Source: Thioalkalivibrio sp. ALJ24
GTDB taxonomy: Bacteria > Pseudomonadota > Gammaproteobacteria > Ectothiorhodospirales > Ectothiorhodospiraceae
Length of the DNA: 64,000 nt
NCBI RefSeq assembly: GCF_000377785.1
Contig: NZ_KB898726.1
Coordinates: 300,808-364,807 of the forward strand
Reading direction: 5' to 3'
Of the stretch, positions 1-8,654 are shown in pieces; positions within the stretch are counted from its first letter, which is position 1, and each line of letters opens with the position of its first letter. A program made the translations under genes and the position numbers. Under the pieces are notes generated by a model that was not told the origin of the DNA, made no database searches, and was given only the letters and a program-made list of their open reading frames with translations.

Positions 1-1
1 C

Positions 2-127
2 GAGACCGAAGTCCCGCCCGGGGTCAGCGACGAACAACTCGAGTCGGCCCTGCGCAAGAAGATGGAGTCCGCGGGGATTACCAGCCTGACGCGGATCGAG
101 ATCCATCGACACCAGGCCGCCGCCTGA
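2..127 (+). CDS. C-terminal end of an unrecognised protein (5' truncated)
   Basis: An open frame enters from the left window edge and ends at a TGA at 125-127, leaving 41 residues. The fragment is charged, with an Arg/Lys-rich helix-like stretch, and ends in His-Gln-Ala-Ala-Ala. I do not recognise the family. It is followed by a hairpin and then by genes of a prophage-like element in the same orientation, so it may belong to that element, but nothing in the fragment proves this. Confidence 0.5.
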   Translation, partial: ETEVPPGVSDEQLESALRKKMESAGITSLTRIEIHRHQAAA

Positions 128-134
128 TTCCATC

Positions 135-178
135 ACCGGCCGGAGGCCATGCCCTGCCCCTGCCAGGGTCCGGCCGGT
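135..178 (+). terminator. 10-bp inverted repeat, possible terminator of the leftmost gene
   Basis: ACCGGCCGGA at 135-144 is exactly complementary to TCCGGCCGGT at 169-178, with a 24-nt loop. It starts 8 bases after the stop of the leftmost frame. No T-run follows, so it is not a typical intrinsic terminator; it could be a weak terminator or a protein-binding dyad. The remainder of the gap up to 384 shows no gene that I can support. Confidence 0.35.
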
Positions 179-384
179 AACGCAGGGCGCCCGCGGGCGG
201 TGCGCAACACCCGCAGCGGAGACGAGGCCTCTTGCCTCGGGCGAAGCCGTAGGGCCCACGAGACGGGCCGTTTCCCGCGGCATGCGGGGTGTGGTCTCAC
301 GCTGATCTTCTAACCAAGGTCGTCTGGGAAAGTCGAGACCGCACCACCGGATGGCGCGAAGAGCCACAAGACGAGGAGCCAGGC

Positions 385-1005
385 ATGGCGAAGTGGACAG
401 AAGACGAAGACAAGGTGCTGCGGGGCCTGTACCCGGGCCGATCTAACCAGCACATCGCGTGGGTGCTGGGGCGGTCCGAATCGTCAGTGAGCAACCGCGC
501 CGTAACTCTGGGGCTGAGCAAGTCGCCGGAATACCTGGCGTCCGGCCCCGGGCAGTTCCGCCCTGGGCAGACGAGCTGGAACAAGGGCAAGCGTCACAAA
601 GCCGGCGGCCGCTCGGCAGAGACGCGGTTCAAGCCCGGACGCGCACCCAGCGAGTCCCCGAACTACAAGCCCATCGGCAGCACCCGCGTCACCCGAGACG
701 GGATACTCGAGCGCAAGGTGACCGACTCACGCGACATCGTGCCGGCGCGCCGCTGGGTCCCGGTCGCACGGCTGGTCTGGGAAGAAGCGCATGGCCCGGT
801 GCCCGAGGGTCACGCGGTCGTGTTCCGCCAGGGCATGCACACCACCGTCGAGTCCGATATCACCCCGGACCGCCTGGAATGCATCCCCCGCTCCGAGCTG
901 ATGCGCCGCAACAGCTTCCTGACCCGCTACCCGAAGGAGATCGCGGACGTGATCCGCCTCCGCGGTGCCCTGAAACGCCAGATCAACCGGAGGGAATCCG
1001 CATGA
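385..1005 (+). CDS. Phage HNH-endonuclease-like protein with N-terminal SANT/HTH domain
   Basis: The ATG at 385 follows GAGGAG at 373-378 and gives 206 aa; a longer GTG-initiated frame from 289 lacks a clear ribosome site. Residues about 3-45 resemble a SANT/Myb-type helix-turn-helix (Trp-Thr-Glu-Asp-Glu-Asp start). After a basic Gly/Pro-rich linker, residues about 125-190 match the phage HNH_3 family (Arg-Leu-Val-Trp-Glu, Gly-Pro-Val-Pro-Glu-Gly-His, then Arg-Leu-Glu-Cys-Ile-Pro-Arg-Ser-Glu). The usual Asp-His of the first HNH strand reads Val-Phe here, so nuclease activity is doubtful; similar degenerate copies occur in Mu-like phages. The stop overlaps the next start (ATGA at 1002-1005). 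Confidence 0.6.
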   Translation: MAKWTEDEDKVLRGLYPGRSNQHIAWVLGRSESSVSNRAVTLGLSKSPEYLASGPGQFRPGQTSWNKGKRHKAGGRSAETRFKPGRAPSESPNYKPIGSTRVTRDGILERKVTDSRDIVPARRWVPVARLVWEEAHGPVPEGHAVVFRQGMHTTVESDITPDRLECIPRSELMRRNSFLTRYPKEIADVIRLRGALKRQINRRESA

Positions 1006-1259
1006 GCACCGACAAGATCGACGACCTGCGCACGCACCTGTTCGACACCCTGCGCGACCTGCGCGCCGGGAACATGGACATCGACAAGGCGAAGACCATC
1101 TGCGAGGTCAGCAAGCAGATCACCGAGACGGCCAAGGTCGAGGTCGACTACCTGCGCGCGACCGAGCAGACCCAGGGCACGGGGTTCATCCCGGACGACC
1201 GTCGGATGCCGGGTGGCGGCGGGAAGATGCGCATGATCAACGGAGGCAGCGATGAATAA
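1002..1259 (+). CDS. Small conserved phage protein, function unknown
   Basis: This encodes 85 aa starting at the ATG of an ATGA overlap with the preceding stop. The N-terminal 55 residues look helical and amphipathic, with a segment (His-Leu-Phe-Asp-Thr-Leu-Arg-Asp-Leu, then Asp-Ile-Asp-Lys-Ala-Lys) that resembles small proteins of unknown function in phages of Burkholderia and Pseudomonas. The tail is Gly-rich. It overlaps the next gene by 8 bases. Its role is not known; position within the early-type genes upstream of CsrA and SSB is the only clue. Confidence 0.55.
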   Translation: MSTDKIDDLRTHLFDTLRDLRAGNMDIDKAKTICEVSKQITETAKVEVDYLRATEQTQGTGFIPDDRRMPGGGGKMRMINGGSDE

Positions 1260-1458
1260 CCCGTTCGCCCGATACGACGAGACCCTGGGCCGCGAGATCC
1301 AGACGGTGGACACCGACAGCCGCCGGCAGATGGTGGACCGCTTCACCTTGGAGGAATGCCGGGATGCGCTGGAGGTGCCGGGGCTGCAAAAGACGGTCCG
1401 GGCTCGCGTGGAATCGCGGGTCCGGAAGCTGGAGAAGCAACTGAGGGAGACGAGCTGA
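1252..1458 (+). CDS. Small element-encoded protein, function unknown
   Basis: This encodes 68 aa: an N-terminal half rich in Asp, Glu and Thr and a strongly basic C-terminal helix (many Arg and Lys). It overlaps the previous gene by 8 bases, and its TGA shares one base with the ATG of csrA (TGATG at 1456-1460). The overlaps on both sides argue that it is really translated. I do not recognise a family. The basic helix could bind nucleic acid, which is inference only. Confidence 0.5.
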   Translation: MNNPFARYDETLGREIQTVDTDSRRQMVDRFTLEECRDALEVPGLQKTVRARVESRVRKLEKQLRETS

Positions 1459-1640
1459 TGTTGGTATTAACCAGGAAGGTAGGTGAGCGGCTGATGGTTG
1501 GCGAGGACATCGCCGTGGAGGTGCTGGACGTGAACGGGTCGCAGGCCCGGATCGGCGTCACGGCCCCGGAGGACATGCGGATCGACCGCGAGGAAGTGCG
1601 TCGCCAACGCGACCAGGAACAGAAGCAGGAGACGGACTGA
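1458..1640 (+). CDS. csrA: CsrA-family RNA-binding regulator carried by the prophage
   Basis: This encodes 60 aa, close to the family's usual 61. CsrA is a homodimeric RNA-binding protein that recognises GGA motifs in mRNA leaders and controls translation or stability. The strand-1 motif Met-Leu-Val-Leu-Thr-Arg and the second RNA-contact strand, with Arg44-Glu45-Glu46, are both present, so RNA binding is expected. The start is fixed by coupling: TGATG upstream and TGATGG downstream into ssb. A CsrA copy inside an integrated element could reprogramme host carbon storage, motility or biofilm genes; the host's own copy is not in this window. Confidence 0.9.
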   Translation: MLVLTRKVGERLMVGEDIAVEVLDVNGSQARIGVTAPEDMRIDREEVRRQRDQEQKQETD

Positions 1641-2149
1641 TGGCTCGCGGAGTCAACAAGGCGGTCATTCTCGGCAACCTCGGTGCCGACCCCGAAAAGC
1701 GCGAAACGCCCGGCGGGGCGACCGTCACCAACTTCCGCGTGGCCACCACGGAGCAGTGGACCGACAAGCAGAGCGGGGAGCGGCGCGAAAACACCGAATG
1801 GCACCGGGTCGTGATGTTCGGTCGTCTGGCCGACATCGCCGCGCAGTCTCTGTCCAAGGGCTCCCAGGTGTACATCGAGGGCCGGATCCAGACCCGCAAG
1901 TGGCAGGGGCAGGACGGTCAGGATCGCTATACCACCGAGATCGTCGCCAGTGACATGCAGCTGGTCGGTGGACGCGGCGGCGGTGGCGCCGGCGGTGCCG
2001 CTGCTGCCGGTGCCGGCTACGGCGGCGGTTACGACCCGGGCCCCGGTGGCGACGGCTTCGGTGGCGGTTCGTCCTCCCCGTCGTCCGGTCCGGGTGGCTC
2101 CTTCGATGACGATGACGTCCCGTTCTCGCCGCTTCGGGGGATCTGGTGA
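1640..2149 (+). CDS. ssb: Single-stranded DNA-binding protein of the prophage
   Basis: This encodes 169 aa. Residues 1-112 form the SSB OB-fold ([10 protein letters not shown] start, then Thr-Glu-Trp-His-Arg-Val-Val and the Tyr-Ile-Glu-Gly-Arg strand). A Gly/Pro/Ser-rich linker runs to about residue 153. The acidic tip normally ends the protein as Asp-Asp-Asp-Ile-Pro-Phe and docks partner proteins through the terminal Phe. Here Asp-Asp-Asp-Asp-Val-Pro-Phe is followed by seven more residues (Ser-Pro-Leu-Arg-Gly-Ile-Trp). The start overlaps csrA's stop, and its own stop overlaps the next small ORF. It probably serves phage replication or recombination. Confidence 0.93.
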   Translation: MARGVNKAVILGNLGADPEKRETPGGATVTNFRVATTEQWTDKQSGERRENTEWHRVVMFGRLADIAAQSLSKGSQVYIEGRIQTRKWQGQDGQDRYTTEIVASDMQLVGGRGGGGAGGAAAAGAGYGGGYDPGPGGDGFGGGSSSPSSGPGGSFDDDDVPFSPLRGIW

Positions 2150-2232
2150 TGGGTGTCGCGGAGCTGAAGAACGGGCAGACCGAGCACGCATACCTCAGTG
2201 GCGAAATGCCGGCACCAAGGGGTGACGTATGA
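2149..2232 (+). CDS. 27-residue coupled ORF between ssb and the excisionase-like gene
   Basis: The ATG at 2149 shares a base with the ssb stop, and the TGA at 2230-2232 overlaps the ATG of the next gene at 2229. This fills the gap between ssb and the excisionase gene exactly. The product has 27 residues (starting Met-Gly-Val-Ala-Glu-Leu-Lys-Asn-Gly) with no recognisable motif. It may be a real micropeptide, or its main job may be to pass ribosomes from ssb to the excisionase gene. The double overlap matches the coupling style of the whole cassette. Confidence 0.45.
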   Translation: MGVAELKNGQTEHAYLSGEMPAPRGDV

Positions 2233-2429
2233 AGCTGATCACCGTCGATCAATTCCGCCAGCGGTATTTCGACCAGGAAAGCCAGCCCCAGCGGCGCACC
2301 GTACGCTCTTGGATCGATGCTGGCGAAGTGCCTGGCAAGATCGTGGGCAAGCTGTACTACGTCGACGAGGACGCCTGGCTGGCCGGTACTCATGACGCCT
2401 TGGTCGAGCGGGTGCTGCAGTCCGCATGA
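2229..2429 (+). CDS. Excisionase/AlpA-like small DNA-binding protein
   Basis: This encodes 66 aa. Residues 1-45 resemble the winged-helix / MerR-like fold of excisionases and phage helix-turn-helix 17 proteins: Met-Lys-Leu-Ile-Thr-Val-Asp-Gln-Phe, then Arg-Thr-Val-Arg-Ser-Trp-Ile, then a turn and a Tyr-Tyr-Val-Asp-Glu wing. Such proteins bend attachment-site DNA and direct the integrase toward excision. The gene is coupled to the integrase by an ATGA overlap at 2426-2429, the usual xis-int arrangement. A role as an AlpA-type transcription regulator is the alternative. Confidence 0.65.
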   Translation: MKLITVDQFRQRYFDQESQPQRRTVRSWIDAGEVPGKIVGKLYYVDEDAWLAGTHDALVERVLQSA

Positions 2430-3559
2430 GCCCTCGCCCGCGAAAGAAAGGAAGGCGCGACCTGCCGCCGAACCTGTATACCACGGTCAGCCGGGGGCGG
2501 ACGTACTACGTCTATGAGCACCCGCAGACCCGAAAGCGGCACGGCATGGGCGTGGACAAGGCCAAAGCGATACAGGCGGCCAAGATCCTCAACTCGCGCC
2601 TGATGCCTACAGGCAGGGAAGCCGAGACGATGGCCGCGGCCGTGCTGGCCGGGCCTGACCAGATCGGCACCGTACTCGAGCGTTTTGCAGCCACATTGCC
2701 CGACCGGCGAAACAGCCAGGGCAACCCTATGGCCGCGAAGACGATCCACGACTACACGAACATGCTGCGCGAGGCGGCCGGGCAGTTCGGCCACCTGGAC
2801 GCGCACGAAGTCACGCGCCGGCACATCGCCGAACACCTGAACCAGTACCCGCCCCGGTCCAGCAACTCGCGCAGGAACGTGCTGCGGCAGGCATTCGCGT
2901 GGATGGTCGCGGAGGGCCTGCGGGACGACAACCCGGTCGAGGGGACGGCGACGAAGACCGAGGTGGTCCAGCGCCAGCGCCTGACCCTGGACGAATGGCG
3001 CGCCATTCGCGATGCCGGGGAGCCATGGTTCCGCAACGCGCTGGATCTGGCGCTGCAGACCTGCCAGCGCCGGGGTGACCTTGTCGTGATGCGCTTCGAC
3101 CATATCGAGGACGGCCACCTGCTGGTGCGGCAGCAGAAAATCGCGGGCAAAGAGGCGGGCAATATCCGCATTGCGATCGGGCCCGAACTACAAAGGGTAA
3201 TCGATGCATGCCGTGATGACGTGCTCTCCCCTTTCCTGATCCACCGACGGCCGACCAGGAACCGGCGCGACCACCAGAAGCGAAAGGAACACTGGACACA
3301 GCTGGTGCCCGAACGCCTGAGCCGAGAGTTCGCCCGGGTACGGGATCGACTGGGCATCCGGTCAGAACTCCCCAGCAGGGCCCGGCCGTCCCTGCACGAA
3401 GTGCGCGCCCTGGGCGCAGACCTGTACCGGCAAGCCGGGTGGTCCGAGGACGCCGTGCAGCGGCTTCTAGGTCACTCCAGCCAGGCCATGACCAAGGTCT
3501 ACCTGAGCCGTCACCGGGAGACCTGGGTGGATGCGGAGGCCGGTCTGGATGTCGGATGA
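2426..3559 (+). CDS. int: Lambda-type tyrosine recombinase (integrase)
   Basis: This encodes 377 aa. The N-terminal ~60 residues match the lambda Int arm-binding domain (Arg-Arg-Asp-Leu-Pro-Pro-Asn-Leu-Tyr). A SAM-like core-binding domain follows at about 75-175, then the catalytic domain. Catalytic residues can be placed at Arg215, Lys238, His324-x-x-Arg327, His350 and the nucleophile Tyr359, so it appears active. It catalyses site-specific recombination between phage and host attachment sites. The C-terminus lies 97 bp from the 3' end of tRNA-Pro(GGG), the presumed target. The start is fixed by the ATGA overlap with the excisionase-like gene. Confidence 0.92.
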   Translation: MSPRPRKKGRRDLPPNLYTTVSRGRTYYVYEHPQTRKRHGMGVDKAKAIQAAKILNSRLMPTGREAETMAAAVLAGPDQIGTVLERFAATLPDRRNSQGNPMAAKTIHDYTNMLREAAGQFGHLDAHEVTRRHIAEHLNQYPPRSSNSRRNVLRQAFAWMVAEGLRDDNPVEGTATKTEVVQRQRLTLDEWRAIRDAGEPWFRNALDLALQTCQRRGDLVVMRFDHIEDGHLLVRQQKIAGKEAGNIRIAIGPELQRVIDACRDDVLSPFLIHRRPTRNRRDHQKRKEHWTQLVPERLSREFARVRDRLGIRSELPSRARPSLHEVRALGADLYRQAGWSEDAVQRLLGHSSQAMTKVYLSRHRETWVDAEAGLDVG

Positions 3560-3612
3560 CGGCCTTCGTTTCGCAAACGAATCGCAAACGAATTCCCAAC
3601 ACACCCGGGCAC

Positions 3613-3647
3613 AAAAAAGGGCCGGCGCGTAACTCGCTGACCGGCCC
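3613..3647 (-). terminator. Intrinsic terminator just downstream of tRNA-Pro
   Basis: Read on the minus strand, GGGCCGG (3647-3641) pairs with CCGGCCC (3625-3619) across a 15-nt loop and is followed at once by six T. It lies 10 bases past the CCA end of tRNA-Pro and should end that transcript. It sits on the integrase side of the tRNA, so if the attachment core is the tRNA 3' end, this terminator was supplied by the element. Confidence 0.75.
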
Positions 3648-3656
3648 CTAGAAATT

Positions 3657-3733
3657 TGGTCGGGACGGCAGGATTTGAACCTGCGACCCTCTGCACCCCA
3701 TGCAGATGCGCTACCAGACTGCGCTACGCCCCG
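3657..3733 (-). tRNA. tRNA-Pro, anticodon GGG
   Basis: This is a 77-nt cloverleaf read on the minus strand. The acceptor stem is CGGGGCG / CGTCCCG with one G-T pair, the anticodon arm is TCTGC-ATGGGGT-GCAGA (anticodon GGG), the T-arm carries GGTTCAAATCC, and CCA is encoded at 3657-3659. It reads CCC/CCU codons. Its 3' end faces the integrase gene and is the likely integration target. It lies downstream of ihfA and the merR-type gene on the same strand. Confidence 0.97.
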
Positions 3734-3769
3734 AACGCCGCATATGGTAATCGACCACGACCCTGCGCG

Positions 3770-3795
3770 AAAGGCCCCCGCAGCCCTCGGGGGCC
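3770..3795 (-). terminator. Terminator hairpin after the MerR-type gene
   Basis: On the minus strand GGCCCCCG (3795-3788) pairs with CGGGGGCC (3780-3773) around a 7-nt loop and is followed by TTTC. It begins five bases after the stop of the merR-type gene and probably ends the thrS-to-ihfA/merR transcript before tRNA-Pro. The short T-run makes it a moderate terminator. Confidence 0.6.
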
Positions 3796-3799
3796 GGTT

Positions 3800-4156
3800 T
3801 CAGGTGCGCAGGACCTTGAGTACCGATTCCAGCTCCTGGATCGTATCCTGGATGATCTGCTGCGCCTGCTGGTGATCCTCGCGCGCCTCGTCACCGGAGA
3901 GTTTCTGACGCGCCCCGTTGATCGTGTAGCCCTCCTCGTACAGCAGGGCCCGGATCTGGCGGATCAGGATCACGTCCTGGCGCTGGTAATAACGCCGGTT
4001 GCCACGGCGCTTCACCGGTTCCAGCATCGGGAATTCCTGTTCCCAGTAGCGCAGCACGTGCGGCTTGACCTGGCACAGCTCCGCGACCTCGCCGATGGTG
4101 AAGTAGCGCTTGCCGGGGATCGCCGGCAGCTCCTGGTGATTACTCGCTTCCAGCAT
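3800..4156 (-). CDS. MerR-family transcriptional regulator (ihfA-linked)
   Basis: This encodes 118 aa from the ATG at 4156, which lies inside the end of ihfA; a TTG three codons upstream is a weaker choice. Residues about 17-60 form the MerR winged helix-turn-helix (Tyr-Phe-Thr-Ile-Gly-Glu-Val-Ala-Glu, then Val-Leu-Arg-Tyr-Trp-Glu and Arg-Arg-Tyr-Tyr). The Gln/Glu-rich C-terminal helix should form the dimer coiled coil. No effector-binding cysteines are seen. A MerR-type gene directly after ihfA is a common arrangement in gammaproteobacteria; its target genes are not established. Confidence 0.85.
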   Translation of the reverse strand: MLEASNHQELPAIPGKRYFTIGEVAELCQVKPHVLRYWEQEFPMLEPVKRRGNRRYYQRQDVILIRQIRALLYEEGYTINGARQKLSGDEAREDHQQAQQIIQDTIQELESVLKVLRT

Positions 4157-4439
4157 AGCTCTCAACCCGCTCGCGCAGCTTCTGTCCCGGCCGGAAGGTG
4201 ACCACCCGTCGGGCGGACACCGGGATCTCCTCGCCAGTCTTGGGATTGCGGCCCGGGCGCTGATTCTTGTCGCGCAACACGAAATTGCCGAAACCCGAGA
4301 GTTTGACGCCCTCGCCGTTCTCCAGCGACTGACGCATCTCCTCGAAGAACATTTCGACGAATTCCTTGGCCTCGCGCTTGTTCAGGCCGAGTTCCTCGTT
4401 CAGCGTGGCGGCCAGATCCGCCTTGGTCACAGCTGCCAT
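4140..4439 (-). CDS. ihfA: Integration host factor subunit alpha
   Basis: This encodes 99 aa, the normal length. IHF-alpha pairs with IHF-beta to bind and sharply bend specific DNA in transcription, replication and phage recombination. Family marks are Leu-Thr-Lys/Ala-Asp-Leu near the start, the Gly-Phe-Gly-Asn-Phe strand, and the DNA-inserting arm with Arg-Asn-Pro-Lys-Thr-Gly-Glu at about residues 63-69. It starts 3 bases after the pheT stop, as in the classical pheST-ihfA operon, and overlaps the MerR-type gene by 17 bases. The adjacent prophage probably needs IHF for integration, as lambda does. Confidence 0.96.
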   Translation of the reverse strand: MAAVTKADLAATLNEELGLNKREAKEFVEMFFEEMRQSLENGEGVKLSGFGNFVLRDKNQRPGRNPKTGEEIPVSARRVVTFRPGQKLRERVESYAGSE

Positions 4440-4442
4440 CGA

Positions 4443-6805
4443 TCAGTGCCTCAGGGTCGCGTTGAACCGGGACTCGAGCTGCGCGACCACCGCATCGGTC
4501 ACGCCGGCCACGTCGGATTCATCAAGCGTGCGTTCAAATGCCTGTAAAATCAAGCCCAGAGCAAGACTCTTCTCGCCCGGGTTCAGCCCCTTGCCGCGGT
4601 ACACGTCGAACAGCCGCACCTCGCGCAGCAGTGGCAGATCCAGCGCCTCGATCGCAGCCAGCAGGTCCCCCGCCGGAACCTCCTCCGCCACCACCAGGGC
4701 CAGATCGCGCCGGATCGACGGATACGCGGACAGCGGCCGGAACTGCGGCACCGGGTCGTGACACACCGCGCGCGCGTCCAGATCGAACAGGAACACCGCC
4801 CCCAGGTCGAATCGCTCGGCCAGCGCCGGATGCAGCCGCCCGACCCAGCCGATCGGGTCTTCCCCGGCCAGCACCCGTGCCGACTGGCCATCGTGCAGTG
4901 CCGGGTGACGCTCCGCGCGCAGGCGCAGGGGCGCATCCAGGCCGGTGCACAGCATCTCCACCTCGCCGCTGGCGTCGAAGAAGTCCAGTTCACGCGCCTC
5001 GCCTTCCCAGTGTTCGGGCACCGCTCGGCCCGTCATGAGCCCGGCCAGACGCGGCTCCTGGCGCAGGCCGGAGGCGTCGGGCACGAAACGCAGGCCGTGT
5101 TCGAACAGCCGCAGATCGTTCTGCTGGCGTGCGGTGTTCCACGCGGCGGTGGTCACCAGTCCCGGCCACAGCCCGGGGCGCATCACGCTCATGTCCGAGG
5201 CGATGGGGTTGGCCAGCGCCAGCGGCTCGACCTCGGGATAGAAGCCGCGCGATACCTCGCGGTCAATGAAACTGAAGCTGATGACCTCATGGAACCCGCG
5301 CCGGGTCAGACCCTCGCGCAGGGCCTTCAGGCCGCTGTCCGGGGGCACCGGCGCCACCGGACGGGGCAGCGTGCGCGGAAGCCGGTCGTAGCCATGCACC
5401 CGCGCCAGTTCCTCGATCAGGTCTTCCTCGCGCTCCAGGTCGAAGCGTGCCCGCGGGGCAAACACCCGCCATTCGCCTTCGTCCCCTGACTCGACCACGC
5501 AGTCCAGCGCACGCAGGATACGCTCCACCACACCCGCCTCCAGGGCCACCCCCAGCAGCCGCTGGATGCGGGTGGCGCGCAGCGTGATCGCCCCCTCGCG
5601 TTGCACGGACGGGATCTCGCCGGCGGTGACCACCGGCCCGCAGGCGCCGCCGCAGATCGACACCAGCAAGGCACTGGCGCGCTCCATCGCCTGTGGAACC
5701 AGGGTCGGGTCCACGCCCCGCTCGAAACGGTGCGAAGCATCGGTGTGCAGGCCATGCTCGCGCGCCCGCCCGGCGAGCGCACGCGGCGCGAAATGCGCGC
5801 ATTCCAGCACCACGCGGGTGGTCTCCGCGTCCACTGCCGAACTGGCGCCGCCCATAATCCCGGCCAGCGCCAGCGGCTGCTCCGCATCGGCAATCACCAG
5901 GTCCGCGGGAGAGAGCTTCACGGTCTGCTCGCCGCCCAGCAGGGTCAGGGTCTCCCCCTCGCCCCCACGACGCACGCGGATGGTGTCGCCGCAGCGATCC
6001 GCATCGAAGGCGTGCAGCGGTTGCCCCAGCTCCAGCATCACGTAGTTGGTGACGTCCACGATCGCCGAGATCGGGCGCACCCCGGCGCGCCGCAACCGCT
6101 CCGACATCCACAATGGCGTGGTCGCGCCGGCATCCAGGCCCTCCAGCACCCGCGCGGAATAGACCGGACAGGCCTGCTCGTCCTCCACCTGCACCTGTAC
6201 GCGGCGATCCAGTTCCGGCGTCACGGCCGCGATGTCGCCCGCATGCAGCGGGCGATCCAGCAGCGCGGAACACTCCCGTGCGATCCCGCGCATGCCAAGG
6301 CAGTCCGCGCGGTTGGGCGTCAGGTCCACATCCAGCACATGATCGTCCAGCCCCATCGCCGTGCGCAGGTCCGCACCGGGTTCCAGATCGGCCGGAAGGT
6401 CCAGCAGACCCTCGGCGTCCTCGGCCAGGCCCAGTTCGCGGGCCGAACAGAGCATCCCCTCGGAGGCCACGCCGCGCAGCTTCGAGCGCTTGATGCGGAA
6501 CTCGCCCGGCAGCTCCGCCCCGACCACCGCGACCGGCGCCACCATGCCCGCGTAGACATTCGGCGCGCCACACACGATGTTCAACGGTTCGTTCTCGCCC
6601 GCCTCCACCTGGCACACCCGCAGGCGGTCGGCGTCCGGGTGGGGCTCCACGGTGAGCACGCGGCCGACCCGCACGCCATGGAACGCCGGGGCCGCCGGTT
6701 CGATGGCGTCCAGCTCCAGCCCGGCCATGGTCAGCCGGTGTCCAAGATCCTGCGGGGTCTCGTCGATCTGCAGCCAGTCCTGCAGCCATTCGATACTGAT
6801 GCGCA

Positions 6806-6806
<1 letters not shown>
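4443..6806 (-). CDS. pheT: Phenylalanine--tRNA ligase beta subunit
   Basis: This encodes 787 aa, close to the usual 790-795. It forms the alpha2-beta2 enzyme with PheS that charges tRNA-Phe. Domains in order: N-terminal fold and tRNA-binding OB domain (about 1-150, with His-Pro-Asp-Ala-Asp-Arg-Leu), the B3/B4 editing domain (about 210-385), B5 (about 400-475), the catalytic-like core (to about 680) and the C-terminal ferredoxin-fold anticodon-binding domain (about 694-787). The start overlaps the pheS stop by one base (TAATG), and ihfA follows 3 bases after its stop, so the genes are translationally coupled. Confidence 0.97.
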
Positions 6807-8328
<1,522 letters not shown>

Positions 8329-8348
8329 GTCTCGATTCCTCGGTCAGT

Positions 8349-8549
8349 TCAACGACGGTAGGGCAGCATCTTGCGCACGGCGGCCGTATCGGCATCGTGC
8401 ACCATCGCTGGGCTGCGCAGGTGACGCTTACGCTTGGTGGCCTTCTTGGTCAGGATGTGGCTGCGGTGCGACTGAAACCGCTTGTACTTTCCCGACCCCG
8501 TACGGGTGAAGCGCTTGGCCGCACCCCGATTGGTCTTGATCTTCGGCAT
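8349..8549 (-). CDS. rpmI: 50S ribosomal protein L35
   Basis: This encodes 66 aa starting [10 protein letters not shown], the family hallmark; an in-frame ATG five codons upstream would add residues not found in L35. The protein is very basic with the conserved Ala-Lys-Arg-Phe and Ser-His-Ile-Leu-Thr-Lys-Lys segments. It is a small structural protein of the large subunit. It is preceded by a 105-bp gap after infC and followed by rplT. Confidence 0.97.
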   Translation of the reverse strand: MPKIKTNRGAAKRFTRTGSGKYKRFQSHRSHILTKKATKRKRHLRSPAMVHDADTAAVRKMLPYRR

Positions 8550-8654
8550 TTTCTTCTCCGGCATTTCGGACCGGTTCCCCGCGGGGCCGGTCGTTTGTGA
8601 ACAGGGCGATCAGGTATGCGGAAACCTGCCACCCCTTGCTGGATGGCGACCCGA

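Larger units (their letters stand above)
1..3683 (+). mobile_element. Right end of a prophage or integrative element at tRNA-Pro(GGG)
   Basis: A lambda-type integrase gene ends 97 bp from the 3' (CCA) end of tRNA-Pro, the usual layout for tRNA-targeted integration. Upstream of it, in one coupled run, are an excisionase-like protein, a 27-aa ORF, SSB, CsrA, two small proteins and an HNH-like protein, almost all linked by ATGA or TGATG overlaps. The tRNA 3' half (about 3657-3700) is the likely attachment core. I found no second copy of it in bases 1-288, so the left end lies outside the window. The element could be a complete prophage, a remnant or a satellite. Confidence 0.65.

Noticed and set aside
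1..288. Left attachment site matching the tRNA-Pro 3' end
   Set aside because: No copy of the tRNA-Pro T-arm/acceptor sequence occurs in this stretch, so the left end must be outside the window.
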